Notes: a model not told the origin generated them from the letters alone. 40,522 nt of DNA from Snodgrassella gandavensis (GCF_914768025.1 NZ_CAJZCE010000019.1:1-40522), one strand, 5' to 3'. Positions 16,675-26,641 are shown, counted from the stretch's first letter. Translations and numbers: made by a program.

Positions 16675-18777
16675 ATGAGACGGCTAATACTGGTCATGGC
16701 AGTGCTCTGCGTAGTAACCCTGTATGTTCTGGCCGTCGCCACTGGCAATACCAGTGTTTTATCGCAATATTTCTGGTTTGCGTTTGGCTTTGCTTCACTA
16801 TTAGTGCTTACACTGGCATTAATGGCCGGTTCTTACTGGTGGAAACTATTACAGAGCCGGCACCGGCATGAATTCGGTTCCAAAATTGCCATGCGTCTGG
16901 CCTCTATGTTTACACTGGTGGCCGTATTACCTGGTCTGTTCCTGTTTGGGGTATCTGCACAGTTTATTTCACACAGTATTCACTCATGGTTTGGTAACGA
17001 TACTGAAGAAGCACTCAACCGCAGTATCAGCCTGAGTAAATCCGCGCTGGATTATGAACTAGACAACAGTGTCCGCCGGGCAGCCAATATCCAGATCGCC
17101 CTGATTGCCGCTAGTGGTATGGAAGAACCACTCTTACCGGTTCTCGAAAGTAATGGCAAAAGCAAACAGTTCAGCCAGTTAAATATCCGCAATCTCCGCA
17201 GCAATCAGCTTGTTGCCGAATATAATCCACTGCATCTTTCCACACCTGAACTTAATAAAAATCAGATATACCAGTTACACACCACAGGTTCAGTACGTGA
17301 AATTGAAAGCATCAATAACATTCTTTATGCTCAGGGCTGGCTGATTTTACCGGGTCATAACAATGACAATGCCCTGTTTTTCCGTCAGCCCATTCCGCCC
17401 AAAGTTGCACAGGATGCCACACTGATTGAAGCTGCCCGCGCCAAATATGGCGAACTGAGCTTTACCAAAAAAAGTTTACAAACCTTTTTTCTGGCCACCC
17501 TGTTGATGGCCACCCTGCTGGCAATTGTTTTAGCCTTACTGGTAGCCCTGTATTTTGCCCGCCAGTTTGTTGCACCTATTCTGTCACTGGCAGATGGCGC
17601 ACGGGCAGTGGCCAAAGGTGATCTGGATGTCCAGCAAACCATTCACCGCAATGACGAACTGGGTAAACTGACTGATCTGTTTAATCACATGACAGTCCAG
17701 CTGCGCCATTCACGAGAACAGCAGGAAGCAGCCAGACATTACCTGGAATATATTCTCAACAGCCTGACTACCGGCGTAGTTACTCTTAATCCAGAAAATT
17801 GCCTGATTACTTTTAACCAGATGGCAGAAAACATTCTCGGGCAAAGTCTGAACTCAATTCTTGGGGAGAACATAAACCAGTTGGCCGAACAAAGTCCACG
17901 GGCAGCGATGCTGGCAGATGTATTCCAGCAGATTCTGGCTACAGAACACCAGAACAAACCAGCACAAATCACTTATAATCACAAAGATGAAACCCTAATA
18001 CTGCTTGGCAAGGCCACACCACTACCCAAAGACAGTGGCGGTGGCACTATACTGGTATTTGATGATGTCACTGCTCTGGTAAGCGCACAAAAAGAAGCGG
18101 CCTGGGGCGAGGTTGCGCAACGGCTGGCACATGAAATCCGCAATCCACTGACACCTATCCAATTATCTGCCGAACGGCTGGCGTGGAAACTCAGTGACAA
18201 ACTCAGCGAAGCGGATGCCCAGATTCTCAACCGTGCCACCAATACCATTATTCGACAGGTAGCAGCGATGAAAGATATGGTTGAAGCATTCCGCAATTAT
18301 TCCCGCTCTCCAGCATTAAAGTTCACAAATCTTGATTTAAATGAATTAATACGCGAGGTTTTGGTACTTTACGAAGGTAGTAATTGTACATTTGCGGTTA
18401 ATTTGAGTAAGATAGCAATGAATGTTAATGCCGACAGCGGAGCATTACGTCAGGTTATTCATAATCTGCTAAAAAATGCAGTGGAAGCAGCTACGGCTGA
18501 TACCTCACCCGAAGTCAGCATACTAACCGAGCTAAATAACGAACACATCATTATCTACGTAAGCAATAATGGCAAAACCTTCAGTCAGGAGATGTTATTA
18601 CATGCATTTGACCCTTATGTAACAGACAAACCCGGTGGTACCGGACTGGGATTACCAGTAGTCAAAAAAATCATTGAAGAACACGGCGGGCGGATCCAAA
18701 TCAGTAATCAGAAAAACGGACTGGCTTGTGTCAAAATAACCTTACCCTTACAGGTGAATAGAAATGCGAAGCAGTGA
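16675..18777 (+). CDS. ntrY: NtrY-type membrane sensor histidine kinase
   Basis: This 700-residue kinase has about four membrane segments (roughly residues 3-22, 31-53, 73-94 and 265-295) framing an extracytoplasmic sensor part. A HAMP domain follows (PILSLADGARAVAKGDLDV), then a PAS domain (LEYILNSLTTGVVTLNPEN...), a HisKA dimerisation domain with phospho-acceptor His486 in AHEIRNPLTPIQLSAERL, and an ATPase domain with N-box NLLKNAVEAA and G-boxes near GGTGLGLPVVKKIIEEHGG. NtrY kinases signal nitrogen, redox or envelope status to NtrX. It overlaps ntrX by 14 nt, so the two are produced together. Confidence 0.93.
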   Translation: MRRLILVMAVLCVVTLYVLAVATGNTSVLSQYFWFAFGFASLLVLTLALMAGSYWWKLLQSRHRHEFGSKIAMRLASMFTLVAVLPGLFLFGVSAQFISHSIHSWFGNDTEEALNRSISLSKSALDYELDNSVRRAANIQIALIAASGMEEPLLPVLESNGKSKQFSQLNIRNLRSNQLVAEYNPLHLSTPELNKNQIYQLHTTGSVREIESINNILYAQGWLILPGHNNDNALFFRQPIPPKVAQDATLIEAARAKYGELSFTKKSLQTFFLATLLMATLLAIVLALLVALYFARQFVAPILSLADGARAVAKGDLDVQQTIHRNDELGKLTDLFNHMTVQLRHSREQQEAARHYLEYILNSLTTGVVTLNPENCLITFNQMAENILGQSLNSILGENINQLAEQSPRAAMLADVFQQILATEHQNKPAQITYNHKDETLILLGKATPLPKDSGGGTILVFDDVTALVSAQKEAAWGEVAQRLAHEIRNPLTPIQLSAERLAWKLSDKLSEADAQILNRATNTIIRQVAAMKDMVEAFRNYSRSPALKFTNLDLNELIREVLVLYEGSNCTFAVNLSKIAMNVNADSGALRQVIHNLLKNAVEAATADTSPEVSILTELNNEHIIIYVSNNGKTFSQEMLLHAFDPYVTDKPGGTGLGLPVVKKIIEEHGGRIQISNQKNGLACVKITLPLQVNRNAKQ

Positions 18778-20044
18778 TATTTTAATTGTTGACGATGAAG
18801 TAGGTATCCGCGACTTATTATCGGAGATCCTACAAGACGAAGGTTATACCGTCACCACGGCCGAAAATGCCGATACTGCCCGCCAACTGCGTCAGCAAAC
18901 CCGTCCTGCCATGGTATTACTGGATATCTGGATGCCAGATTGTGATGGCATTACCTTACTGAAGGAATGGGCAAAATCCGGTCAGTTAACCATGCCAGTG
19001 GTGATGATGAGTGGCCACGCCAGCATTGATACAGCGATAGAAGCAACCAAAATCGGTGCACTGGACTTTCTGGAAAAACCCATTTCCCTGCAAAAATTGC
19101 TCAGCACAGTGGATCGTGCCCTGAAATATGGACAGATGCAGGCTGCTTCCAACTTGTCATTAGACAAACTCGGGCATAGTCCTGCTATCAAAGAGCTGCA
19201 TCAGCATCTGGAACGCATAGCCAAGTTCAGCACCCCCGTACTGCTAACTGGGGAACTAGGTTCACCTTTTGAACTGGTTGCACGTTCATTTCATAAAAAC
19301 GCAACCCCTTGGGTAGAACCATCAAAAGTAGAACAGATAGTTGACGCACCCATTGAATTATTGCAGAAAGCCTCCGGCGGCATACTCTATCTGGGTGATA
19401 TTGCCCAATATGGCAAAAGCACCCAGCAAAGCATCAGCTTTATCCTGACCAAAGCAGATCGCTACAATGTACGAATCATCTGTGTTTGTAGCCGGCCAAT
19501 CAAGGAAATGATTACCGACCCCCTGCAGGATAACAAACTGCTTAATACCCTTTCATCACTAATTGTTGCCATTCCACCATTACGCTCGCAACTAGATGAC
19601 ATGGTATTTTTGGTAGAACAAATTACGACCGAACTGGCAGAAAGTCAGAAAATTCCGCCAGTAAAATTTACCACAGCGGCTCTGAATGAACTGCGCCAGT
19701 ATGACTGGCCGGGTAATCTGGAACAGCTACGCAGTGTTGTCAAAAGCCTGATGCTAACAGCAGAGCATAACGAAATCGACGTTAACGCCATCAGTACCAT
19801 TCTGAATCAGTTCAAATATAATCACCCCCATGAAAGCATGACTGGTTTTAATTTTGATCTGCCACTACGTGAATTACGTGAAGATCTGGAAAGACGCTAT
19901 TTCGAATACCATATTGCTCAGGAAGGTCATAACATGAGTAAAGTAGCCCAGAAAGTAGGCCTAGAGCGTACCCATCTTTATCGCAAATTAAAACAGCTTG
20001 GTATCCAATTTTCACGCCGCCAGACTGAAAATAAGTCCTGCTGA
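18764..20044 (+). CDS. ntrX: NtrX-type response regulator with degenerate AAA+ domain
   Basis: This 426-residue regulator has an intact receiver domain (residues 1-120: acidic pair Asp10/Asp11, phospho-acceptor Asp54 in LLDIWMPD, Lys105) and an intact C-terminal Fis-type helix-turn-helix (MSKVAQKVGLERTHLYRKLKQLG). The central AAA+ domain is degraded: the Walker A site reads GELGSPFE (163-170) without the GK(S/T/E), about 40 residues that would include the sigma54-contact GAFTGA loop are missing, and Walker B reads GGILYLGD instead of GGTLFLDE. It cannot act as a normal sigma54 activator and probably binds DNA as a phosphorylation-controlled conventional regulator. I recall neisserial NtrX being similarly reduced, but could not check. 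Confidence 0.9.
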   Translation: MRSSDILIVDDEVGIRDLLSEILQDEGYTVTTAENADTARQLRQQTRPAMVLLDIWMPDCDGITLLKEWAKSGQLTMPVVMMSGHASIDTAIEATKIGALDFLEKPISLQKLLSTVDRALKYGQMQAASNLSLDKLGHSPAIKELHQHLERIAKFSTPVLLTGELGSPFELVARSFHKNATPWVEPSKVEQIVDAPIELLQKASGGILYLGDIAQYGKSTQQSISFILTKADRYNVRIICVCSRPIKEMITDPLQDNKLLNTLSSLIVAIPPLRSQLDDMVFLVEQITTELAESQKIPPVKFTTAALNELRQYDWPGNLEQLRSVVKSLMLTAEHNEIDVNAISTILNQFKYNHPHESMTGFNFDLPLRELREDLERRYFEYHIAQEGHNMSKVAQKVGLERTHLYRKLKQLGIQFSRRQTENKSC

Positions 20045-20153
20045 TTGGTACAAGTAAAAAATGCCAAAAACTGATTATTAATTTTATTCATAACAAATGA
20101 CGGATTTTTCAAAGAAAATACGCAATAAAACATTGATTGAGCATGCCTGAAAC

Positions 20154-20179
20154 GTTATGGTTAGATATCTAACCATAAC
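20154..20179. promoter_or_regulatory. 26-bp perfect palindrome upstream of metF (putative operator)
   Basis: The half-site GTTATGGTTAGAT (20154-20166) is followed directly by its exact reverse complement (20167-20179), with no spacer and the centre GATATC. It ends 21 nt before the metF ATG and just before the AGAGG ribosome-binding site. Position and symmetry suggest a dimeric repressor site or an mRNA hairpin that could hide the ribosome-binding site; the regulator is unknown. Confidence 0.6.
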
Positions 20180-20200
20180 TACTGGAGAGGCTGTTCAATC

Positions 20201-21034
20201 ATGAGTTTCACCCCGCTGAGCTTTGAATTTTTTCCGCCACGTACTGAAGAAGGACGGCGTAAACTTGCTATTACCCGCAAGCAACTAAGTCAATATCAAC
20301 CTGAATATTTTTCATGTACTTACGGCGCAGGCGGTACTACCCGCGCCGGTACGCTGCAAACCATTACCGATATCATGAATGATGGTGTGGCTGCCGCACC
20401 TCATCTGGCTTGTATAGGTGCCAGCCGCGCAGAAATGACAAGCCTGCTTCAAACCTATAAAGACATGGGTATTCACCATATCGTGGCTTTACGTGGCGAC
20501 GTTCCCTCAGGCGTAGGCTTCGGACATCAGGGCTTACGCTATGCCAATGAACTAGTTGGACTTATCCGTCAGGAATTTGGTGACTGGTTTCATATAGAAG
20601 TCGCTGCTTATCCCGAATTCCATCCGCAATCCCGCAGCGCCGAAGACGATATCAATCACTTTGTGCGCAAATGTCAGGCTGGTGCGAACTCTGCTATTAC
20701 CCAATACTTTTTCAATACAGACAGCTATTTCTGGTTTGTAGATGAAGTGCAGAGCCGTGGAGTGAATATTCCCATTATTCCCGGCATCATGCCCATTGCC
20801 AGCTTCTCCAAGCTGGCACGCTTTTCCGAAACTTGTGGTGCAGAAATTCCACGTTGGTTACGTCTGAAACTTCAGTCCTACGCTGACGACACTGCATCAA
20901 TTAAAGCACTGGGGCTAGATGTAGTGACCGAAATGTGCGATCACTTATTGCAACAGGGTGCACCCAGTTTACATTTTTATACCCTCAATCAGGCCGGATT
21001 GGTCTCCACCATCTGCCAGCGCTTAGGTTACTGA
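20201..21034 (+). CDS. metF: Methylenetetrahydrofolate reductase
   Basis: MetF reduces 5,10-methylene-tetrahydrofolate to 5-methyl-tetrahydrofolate, the methyl donor for methionine synthesis, with FAD as cofactor. The protein opens MSFTPLSFEFFPPRTEEG, the characteristic MetF start carrying the catalytic Glu, and contains YGAGGTTR, HLACIGASR, VALRGDVP and EVAAYPEFHP, all conserved in the TIM-barrel family. Its 277 residues are slightly fewer than in E. coli MetF. An AGAGG ribosome-binding site precedes the ATG. The gene appears monocistronic, with a striking palindrome in its leader. Confidence 0.96.
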   Translation: MSFTPLSFEFFPPRTEEGRRKLAITRKQLSQYQPEYFSCTYGAGGTTRAGTLQTITDIMNDGVAAAPHLACIGASRAEMTSLLQTYKDMGIHHIVALRGDVPSGVGFGHQGLRYANELVGLIRQEFGDWFHIEVAAYPEFHPQSRSAEDDINHFVRKCQAGANSAITQYFFNTDSYFWFVDEVQSRGVNIPIIPGIMPIASFSKLARFSETCGAEIPRWLRLKLQSYADDTASIKALGLDVVTEMCDHLLQQGAPSLHFYTLNQAGLVSTICQRLGY

Positions 21035-21126
21035 TTTAGATAGATACTAAAATACCGCACATAAAACTGTTCAACTTAATGGTTGTTCGCCTCAATTAAT
21101 TTCTTATATAACACCATAAAAATAAA

Positions 21127-21156
21127 AGCCCCCTATCAAATTAATGACTCGGGGCT
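21127..21156 (-). terminator. Terminator of the amino-acid ABC ATPase gene
   Basis: On the minus strand AGCCCC (21156-21151) pairs with GGGGCT (21132-21127) around a loop of 18 nt, and is followed by TTTTATTTTT. It lies about 70 nt beyond the ATPase stop, with correct polarity for an intrinsic terminator. Confidence 0.7.
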
Positions 21157-21226
21157 ATATAGATAATCTGTGACACTCAGTCTGGTACCCACCTGTTTCC
21201 AGCCAGTTACAACACAACAGATAATA

Positions 21227-21955
21227 CTAATGCGTTAACAACTGATTCAAAAACTGTCGGGCACGCTCATGCTGCGGCCGCTGGAAAAACTCTTCTGGCG
21301 CCGCTTCTTCAACAATTTCTCCATGATCAATAAAGACCACCCGATCTGCAACTTCACGGGCAAACCCCATCTCATGCGTTACCACCATCATCGTCATACC
21401 ACTGAGCGCCAAATCTTTCATTACCTTTAGCACTTCGCCAATCATCTCAGGGTCTAAGGCAGAAGTAGGTTCATCAAACAGCATCACCCGTGGTTCCATA
21501 GCCAGACCACGTGCAATCGCTACCCGCTGTTGCTGCCCACCGGATAATTGCTGTGGGAAAGCATCACATTTATGCGCAAGTCCCACCTTAGCCAGAAGCT
21601 CCTGTGCCTTGGCTTCAGCCTCTGCGCGGCTTTGTTTTTTCACCTTCATCGGTGACAGAATAATATTTTCCAGAACCGTCAGATGTGGATACAGATTGAA
21701 ATGCTGGAACACAAAACCAACTTCAGTGCGCACCCGATTTAAATCTGCTTTCAGATCGGCAACATTAATCCCATCCACCCAAATTTCACCCTGCTGAATT
21801 TTTTCCAGCTGATTTACAGTACGAATCAGCGTAGATTTACCACTGCCAGACGGCCCGCATACAACCACCACTTCCCCCTGGCTGACAGTCAGATTCACAC
21901 CATTAATAACATGTAAGTCCTTAAACCACTTATGGACATTCTTAAATTCAATCAT
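21227..21955 (-). CDS. Polar amino-acid ABC transporter ATP-binding protein (GlnQ-like)
   Basis: This 242-residue ABC ATPase is of the polar amino-acid uptake family. Walker [10 protein letters not shown] is at residues 34-42, the Q-loop is in [16 protein letters not shown], the signature is [16 protein letters not shown], Walker B is [14 protein letters not shown] and the switch histidine is in [22 protein letters not shown](L/M) and TSALDPE are typical of GlnQ/HisP/ArtP-type subunits. I chose the ATG at 21955 ([11 protein letters not shown]); the longer frame to 22009 adds residues without family similarity. No permease or binding-protein gene is in the window, so it must partner with components encoded elsewhere. 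It lies 37 nt after ksgA and may be cotranscribed with it. Confidence 0.9.
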   Translation of the reverse strand: MIEFKNVHKWFKDLHVINGVNLTVSQGEVVVVCGPSGSGKSTLIRTVNQLEKIQQGEIWVDGINVADLKADLNRVRTEVGFVFQHFNLYPHLTVLENIILSPMKVKKQSRAEAEAKAQELLAKVGLAHKCDAFPQQLSGGQQQRVAIARGLAMEPRVMLFDEPTSALDPEMIGEVLKVMKDLALSGMTMMVVTHEMGFAREVADRVVFIDHGEIVEEAAPEEFFQRPQHERARQFLNQLLTH

Positions 21956-21992
21956 GCATTCCCCACATCCTGAAACCATCTGAATCAACCAC

Positions 21993-22778
21993 TCAGACAG
22001 ACGCGCCATTTTGCAACAAATAATTACTTAATGCCACATAAAGCTCTGGCGTAATCCTCTCTGGCCGGCAGCCCGGATCAATCTCCACGGCCATTAATGC
22101 TGCATCATCTACCCATTCCTTCAGATTATTATGAATAGTTTTACGGCGCTGCTGAAAAGCCTGTTTAACCAAAGCAGCAAAATGATTAAAATCCTGCGCA
22201 ATTCCAATACGACCCCGCTGTGGAATCATCCTTACCACCGCTGAATCTACCTTCGGCGCAGGAGTAAATGCCTGTGGTGGCACATCAAGTAAATTTTCCA
22301 TCTCAAAAAAATACTGCAACATCACACTCAAACGGCCATAATCATTACTACCCGCACCTGCCACCATGCGTTCAACCACTTCTTTTTGCAGCATAAAGTG
22401 CATATCAACAATTTCATCAGCATACTGACCAAAGCGAAATAACAACGGCGTAGAAATATTATAAGGTAAATTACCCACAATTTTTTTTCGACCCGGCACA
22501 CTGGCAAAATCAAACTGCAACACATCACCTTCATGAATAACCAGCTTTGATGCAAATGGCAAAGTACGCAAACGCGCCACAATATCACGATCAATTTCAA
22601 TCACATGCAACTTATCAACAGCCGCCACCAGAGGAGTCGTAATAGCTGCCAGTCCCGGACCAATTTCAATCACAGTATCCGCAGACTGTGGACGTACCGC
22701 ACGCACAATATCCTGAATAATACTTTTATCCTGCAGGAAATTCTGGCCAAAGCGTTTACGGGCACGATGTTCTTTCAT
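21993..22778 (-). CDS. rsmA: 16S rRNA dimethyladenosine transferase KsgA (RsmA)
   Basis: KsgA dimethylates A1518 and A1519 of 16S rRNA late in small-subunit assembly. The 261-residue protein starts [17 protein letters not shown], the family hallmark, and carries the SAM loop [10 protein letters not shown] (38-47), the acidic EIDRD and the catalytic NLPYNIS (103-109). The C-terminal helical domain contains [14 protein letters not shown] and [16 protein letters not shown], both conserved. It is on the minus strand, upstream of the ABC ATPase gene. Confidence 0.97.
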   Translation of the reverse strand: MKEHRARKRFGQNFLQDKSIIQDIVRAVRPQSADTVIEIGPGLAAITTPLVAAVDKLHVIEIDRDIVARLRTLPFASKLVIHEGDVLQFDFASVPGRKKIVGNLPYNISTPLLFRFGQYADEIVDMHFMLQKEVVERMVAGAGSNDYGRLSVMLQYFFEMENLLDVPPQAFTPAPKVDSAVVRMIPQRGRIGIAQDFNHFAALVKQAFQQRRKTIHNNLKEWVDDAALMAVEIDPGCRPERITPELYVALSNYLLQNGASV

Positions 22779-22885
22779 ATCACTTCCTTCAAATTTGCCC
22801 TATTATAAAATAAAACCATTACCATCAACTTACCGGTTTAACCGGCACACGCTCATTGGCAAAAGCCACCAATACCAGCCAGTAT

Positions 22886-23623
22886 TTAATTAGACAGATA
22901 ACGCAACGGATTAACCGCCCGACTATTCACCCTGACCTCAAAATGCAGTTTTACCCCAGTAGTACCACTGTCGCCCATCGTCGCAATCGTCTGCCCCGCC
23001 TGCACACTCTGCCCATTACGTACTATAAGCGAGTCATTATATGCATAAGCTGTCATCGTACTATTACTGTGTTTAATCAGCACCAGCCTACCATATCCAC
23101 GCAACTCATCACCAGCATACTGCACCGTACCCGCAGCTGCGGCCTTAACCGGTGTACCGCGGCTACCAGCAATATCAATACCCTTTTGCGTCTGGCCATT
23201 AAACGTACTAATCACTTTCCCGCGTACCGGCCATTGCAAACGGATATCAGGAGCTGCTGTACTGGTAGTCACCGCTTCAGACTGACCTGCCACACGGCCA
23301 GACGGCGGTTTTACACCAGCAGACCGACCAGATACCACTGCCGGCTTGCGCACACGAATCAGCTGCCCCACCTCAATTGCATTAGCATTAGCCAGATTAT
23401 TCCAGCGCACCAGCGTATTTACATTCTGATTAAAACGTAAACCAATCCGATATAAAGTATCCCCACGCTGCACACGATAAAAACCATTTTGGGCACTACC
23501 ACTCATTACCGGTGCCTTAGCTGCAGTATTACTCTGACATCCGCCCAGTAACAATCCCATACATGCTATTAAACATAGACCAAACTGCCACAACATCCCG
23601 TACAGCTTCCATACCTGTCTCAT
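22886..23623 (-). CDS. nlpD: NlpD-like lipoprotein with LysM and degenerate LytM (M23) domain
   Basis: This 245-residue outer-membrane lipoprotein has the lipobox LLGGC with the lipidated Cys29. A LysM domain follows (YRVQRGDTLYRIGLRFN, about residues 48-92), then a Ser/Thr/Pro-rich linker and a LytM/M23 domain from about residue 130 (GIDIAGSRGTPVKAAAAGTV ... MGDSGTTGVKLHFEVRV). The zinc ligands of active M23 peptidases are mostly lost: the HxGIDI histidine is Gln/Lys (QKGIDI), and the usual AYAHN is AYAYN; only the LHFE histidine remains. E. coli NlpD is similarly inactive and works by activating the amidase AmiC during septum splitting, so that role is inferred here. Confidence 0.88.
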   Translation of the reverse strand: MRQVWKLYGMLWQFGLCLIACMGLLLGGCQSNTAAKAPVMSGSAQNGFYRVQRGDTLYRIGLRFNQNVNTLVRWNNLANANAIEVGQLIRVRKPAVVSGRSAGVKPPSGRVAGQSEAVTTSTAAPDIRLQWPVRGKVISTFNGQTQKGIDIAGSRGTPVKAAAAGTVQYAGDELRGYGRLVLIKHSNSTMTAYAYNDSLIVRNGQSVQAGQTIATMGDSGTTGVKLHFEVRVNSRAVNPLRYLSN

Positions 23624-23833
23624 TAATCTATCTCAACCCCAACAATAATCCGTACAAGCACAATAGGTTTAGTTACCCTATGGTCAATATTAACATAGCT
23701 TTTCCCTCACATCCGCCAGCCAACAGATCAATCCACCAACAGATACAGATAGCCATTTTGTAACCTGACATATTGAATTCCCCAATCCTGCAACCATCTA
23801 TAAAAACTGTTATAGCTAAAAAGGGAAACTCAC

Positions 23834-24304
23834 ATGCGATATATGGGTTGGGCATTAATAATACTGGCGGCACTGGAAGTGATTTCCATTATTCTGGTTA
23901 GCAACCTAATTGGCGGTGGCTGGACACTGCTTCTCATCATATTGTCTATTGCCTGTGGCGTGTTTATGCTACGCAATATCGGCCTATCCGGCTTATTTCT
24001 CGCCGTAGCTACCCTTCGTACCGGCAGCAACGTATCGCTCTACCAGTTATTATGGCCTCTCCGTTATGTACTGGCCGCTATCATGCTTATCAGCCCCGGA
24101 TTTGTATCTGATATATTTGCCGCCCTGCTACTACTGCCTATCAGCGGTAAGCCTTTAGCCAACGCCAGCAACAATCCTTTTTCCAACACACCACAACCAG
24201 ACCAAAGCGATATTATCGAAGGTGAATTCACCGTAGAAAACAACAACGGACAAACCCATCATCCCAACAGACAACAACACCTTCCACCCAAACAACCAGA
24301 TTAA
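23834..24304 (+). CDS. fxsA: FxsA family membrane protein
   Basis: This 156-residue inner-membrane protein has three or four hydrophobic segments (WALIILAALEVISIILVSNLIGGGWTLLLIILSIACGVFML..., then ...AIMLISPGFVSDIFAALLLLP). The PGFVSDIFAALLLLP block is the FxsA signature; E. coli FxsA suppresses F-exclusion of phage T7. The C-terminal 45 residues are a polar tail rich in Asn, Gln and His, ending in HLPPKQPD. The biochemical role is not known. It converges on lysS across a shared terminator. Confidence 0.88.
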   Translation: MRYMGWALIILAALEVISIILVSNLIGGGWTLLLIILSIACGVFMLRNIGLSGLFLAVATLRTGSNVSLYQLLWPLRYVLAAIMLISPGFVSDIFAALLLLPISGKPLANASNNPFSNTPQPDQSDIIEGEFTVENNNGQTHHPNRQQHLPPKQPD

Positions 24305-24312
24305 TAAAAACC

Positions 24313-24344
24313 AAAAGCCGCACGGAGTATATCCGGCGGCTTTT
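24313..24344. terminator. Bidirectional terminator between fxsA and lysS
   Basis: AAAAGCCG (24313-24320) pairs with CGGCTTTT (24337-24344), and after a small internal mismatch CGGA (24323-24326) pairs with TCCG (24332-24335) around a 5-nt loop. The A-tract before and T-tract after make it work in both directions between two convergent genes. Confidence 0.85.
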
Positions 24345-24358
24345 CTTCAATAATCCTC

Positions 24359-25882
24359 TTACTCTAAACGCATCTGCGGAAACAGAATCACATCACGTAT
24401 AGTCTGTGCATCTGTCAACAACATTATCAGCCGATCCATACCAATACCACAGCCACCGGTTGGCGGTAAACCATATTCCATGGCACGAATATAATCCGCA
24501 TCGTAGTGCATTGCCTCATCATCACCAGCATCCAACTGTGCCACCTGAGCCTTAAAGCGTGCCGCCTGATCCTCAGAGTCGTTTAACTCCGAATAACCAT
24601 TAGCCAGTTCACGCCCTACCACAAATAGCTCAAAACGCTCAGTTAAACCAGGTTTAGTATCAGAAGCACGTGCCAGCGGCGATACTTCTACCGGATAGTC
24701 GACAATAAATGTCGGCTGCCATAACTGAGCTTCAGCACACTCCTCAAACAGCGCCAACTGTAAACTGCCCAGTCCCTGTGCCACAGGTAAAGCCCCACCC
24801 AGTTTTTTAATTTCAGACTTCAGCCATGCCTCATCTACCAGATGTTCATCAGCATACTGCGGATTAAAATGCTTAATTGCCTCCACAATAGTCATCCGCG
24901 CAAACGGCTGGCTTAAATCCACTTCCTTACCGTTATAACTCACAACCGCACTACCTGTAGCCTCAATGGCTGCCGCACGAATCACCTTTTCCGTCATATC
25001 CATCATCCGCTGGTAATCACCATAGGCTTCATAGAATTCCATCATAGTAAATTCCGGATTATGGCGCGTGCTCATACCTTCATTGCGGAAATTGCGGTTA
25101 ATTTCAAATACCCGCTCCAGCCCCCCCACAACCAGCCGTTTCAGATAAAGCTCAGGCGCCACCCGCAAAAATAAATCCATATCCAGCGCATTATGATGCG
25201 TTACAAACGGCTTTGCCGTTGCCCCGCCCGGAATAGGGTGCATCATCGGCGTCTCCACCTCCAGATAACGCTCGCTTACCATCACATTACGAACCGCCTG
25301 AATAATCCGGCTGCGTTTCACAAAAGTATCCCGCGTCTGCTCATTAGTAATCAAATCCACATAACGCTGACGGTATTTCTGCTCCTGATCAGCCAATCCA
25401 TGGAACTTATCCGGTAATGGACGTAACGATTTAGTAAGCAGACGAAGAGTGGATACCCGCACTGTCAGCTCACCATGATTCGTTCTCATCAGCTCACCTT
25501 CAGCACCAACAATATCACCCAGATCCCAGTGCTTGAACGCATCATGTAACTGCTCACCTACTCCCTGATTATTAATATACAGCTGAATACGCCCGGTCAT
25601 ATCCTGAATTGTAGCAAAGCTGGCTTTACCCATATGACGCTTCAGCATAATACGTCCCGCAACCTTCACTGGAATAGCCTTTTCCGCCAGAACATCTTTA
25701 TCAAACTGCTCATACTGCTCATGCAGATCACCGGCAAAAGCATCGCGCTTAAAATCATTCGGAAACGCAATACCCTGCGTCCGAATCGCCGTCAACTTCT
25801 CGCGACGATTTGCCATAATCTGATTTTCATCCAGTTGCTCTTCGTGTGCGCCACCAACTGACGCATTATGCTGTTCACTCAT
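24359..25882 (-). CDS. lysS: Lysyl-tRNA synthetase, class II
   Basis: LysS charges tRNA-Lys. The N-terminal OB-fold anticodon-binding domain (about residues 60-170, [21 protein letters not shown]) is followed by the class II core: motif 1 around [15 protein letters not shown], motif 2 [22 protein letters not shown] and motif 3 [14 protein letters not shown] near the C-terminus. The ATG at 25882 ([11 protein letters not shown]) gives 507 residues and has a GGGAA ribosome-binding site; an in-frame ATG four codons upstream is less likely. A tRNA-Lys gene is present at 36978-37053, but is not linked to it. Confidence 0.97.
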   Translation of the reverse strand: MSEQHNASVGGAHEEQLDENQIMANRREKLTAIRTQGIAFPNDFKRDAFAGDLHEQYEQFDKDVLAEKAIPVKVAGRIMLKRHMGKASFATIQDMTGRIQLYINNQGVGEQLHDAFKHWDLGDIVGAEGELMRTNHGELTVRVSTLRLLTKSLRPLPDKFHGLADQEQKYRQRYVDLITNEQTRDTFVKRSRIIQAVRNVMVSERYLEVETPMMHPIPGGATAKPFVTHHNALDMDLFLRVAPELYLKRLVVGGLERVFEINRNFRNEGMSTRHNPEFTMMEFYEAYGDYQRMMDMTEKVIRAAAIEATGSAVVSYNGKEVDLSQPFARMTIVEAIKHFNPQYADEHLVDEAWLKSEIKKLGGALPVAQGLGSLQLALFEECAEAQLWQPTFIVDYPVEVSPLARASDTKPGLTERFELFVVGRELANGYSELNDSEDQAARFKAQVAQLDAGDDEAMHYDADYIRAMEYGLPPTGGCGIGMDRLIMLLTDAQTIRDVILFPQMRLE

Positions 25883-26641
25883 ATGTATTCCCATACCATA
25901 ATATCTAGTTCTTTCCTGTGACCACCAGACAAAAACATCAACCCAACTGTGGCATTAATCAACCAGAAAATAACTACTTATTCTAATCCAAAATAGCCAT
26001 TTTAACACGCAAAGCACCAGCCTCTTATCTGATAGCCAAACAACGTACCGTTAAAAAAACAGCATCATCAACCCATATCCACAAAAACTGCACAATAAAC
26101 AATTAACTGACACACACCATATATCTTTTAACGATTAAATCTCACACAAACACATAATAAAATCCAGTTATATATTCTTACTTACAACACCCCACTGCAA
26201 ATATATTCACTTTCAAATAACACAATCACAGCAACCATTACCTACCAAATCCGAAAGAAAACAAACCAGATAGCAGCGTCTATACCACTACCAAGAAAGT
26301 AAAAAATTACTAAAAAAATAAATCAAAATTAAATTACCCCATTTCCACCAAATCAATTCAGCTTATATACAGTAATAATTAACCTAACCACATCCAGCAA
26401 TTACCCAATAAAAACCATATACAAATATAAAAATTAAAACCTACCAAAAATAACACCCCAAAACCCAGTTTAATAAAAATAAAATTTTCTTAAAATAATT
26501 CAATAAATTACATTTTGACTAATAACTAGCTTTGTAGTCGAATACAACAAGCAGATTTATTTTATAAACATTTACATTGATTTATATCAGGCAAGTATTC
26601 CTCAGCAGCACCACTACAGCATACAGAATCAGGAAACCCAA
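25883..26641. other. AT-rich intergenic region upstream of autotransporter 1
   Basis: About 0.76 kb of very AT-rich DNA, with poly-A and poly-T tracts, separates lysS from the large autotransporter gene. It must hold the promoters of both. A TTGACT at 26515-26520 resembles a -35 box, but the matching -10 is poor. No reading frame or structured RNA is recognisable. Confidence 0.5.

Noticed and set aside
22856-23440. 194-codon plus-strand frame over nlpD
   Set aside because: Antisense to a well-supported lipoprotein with LysM and LytM domains.
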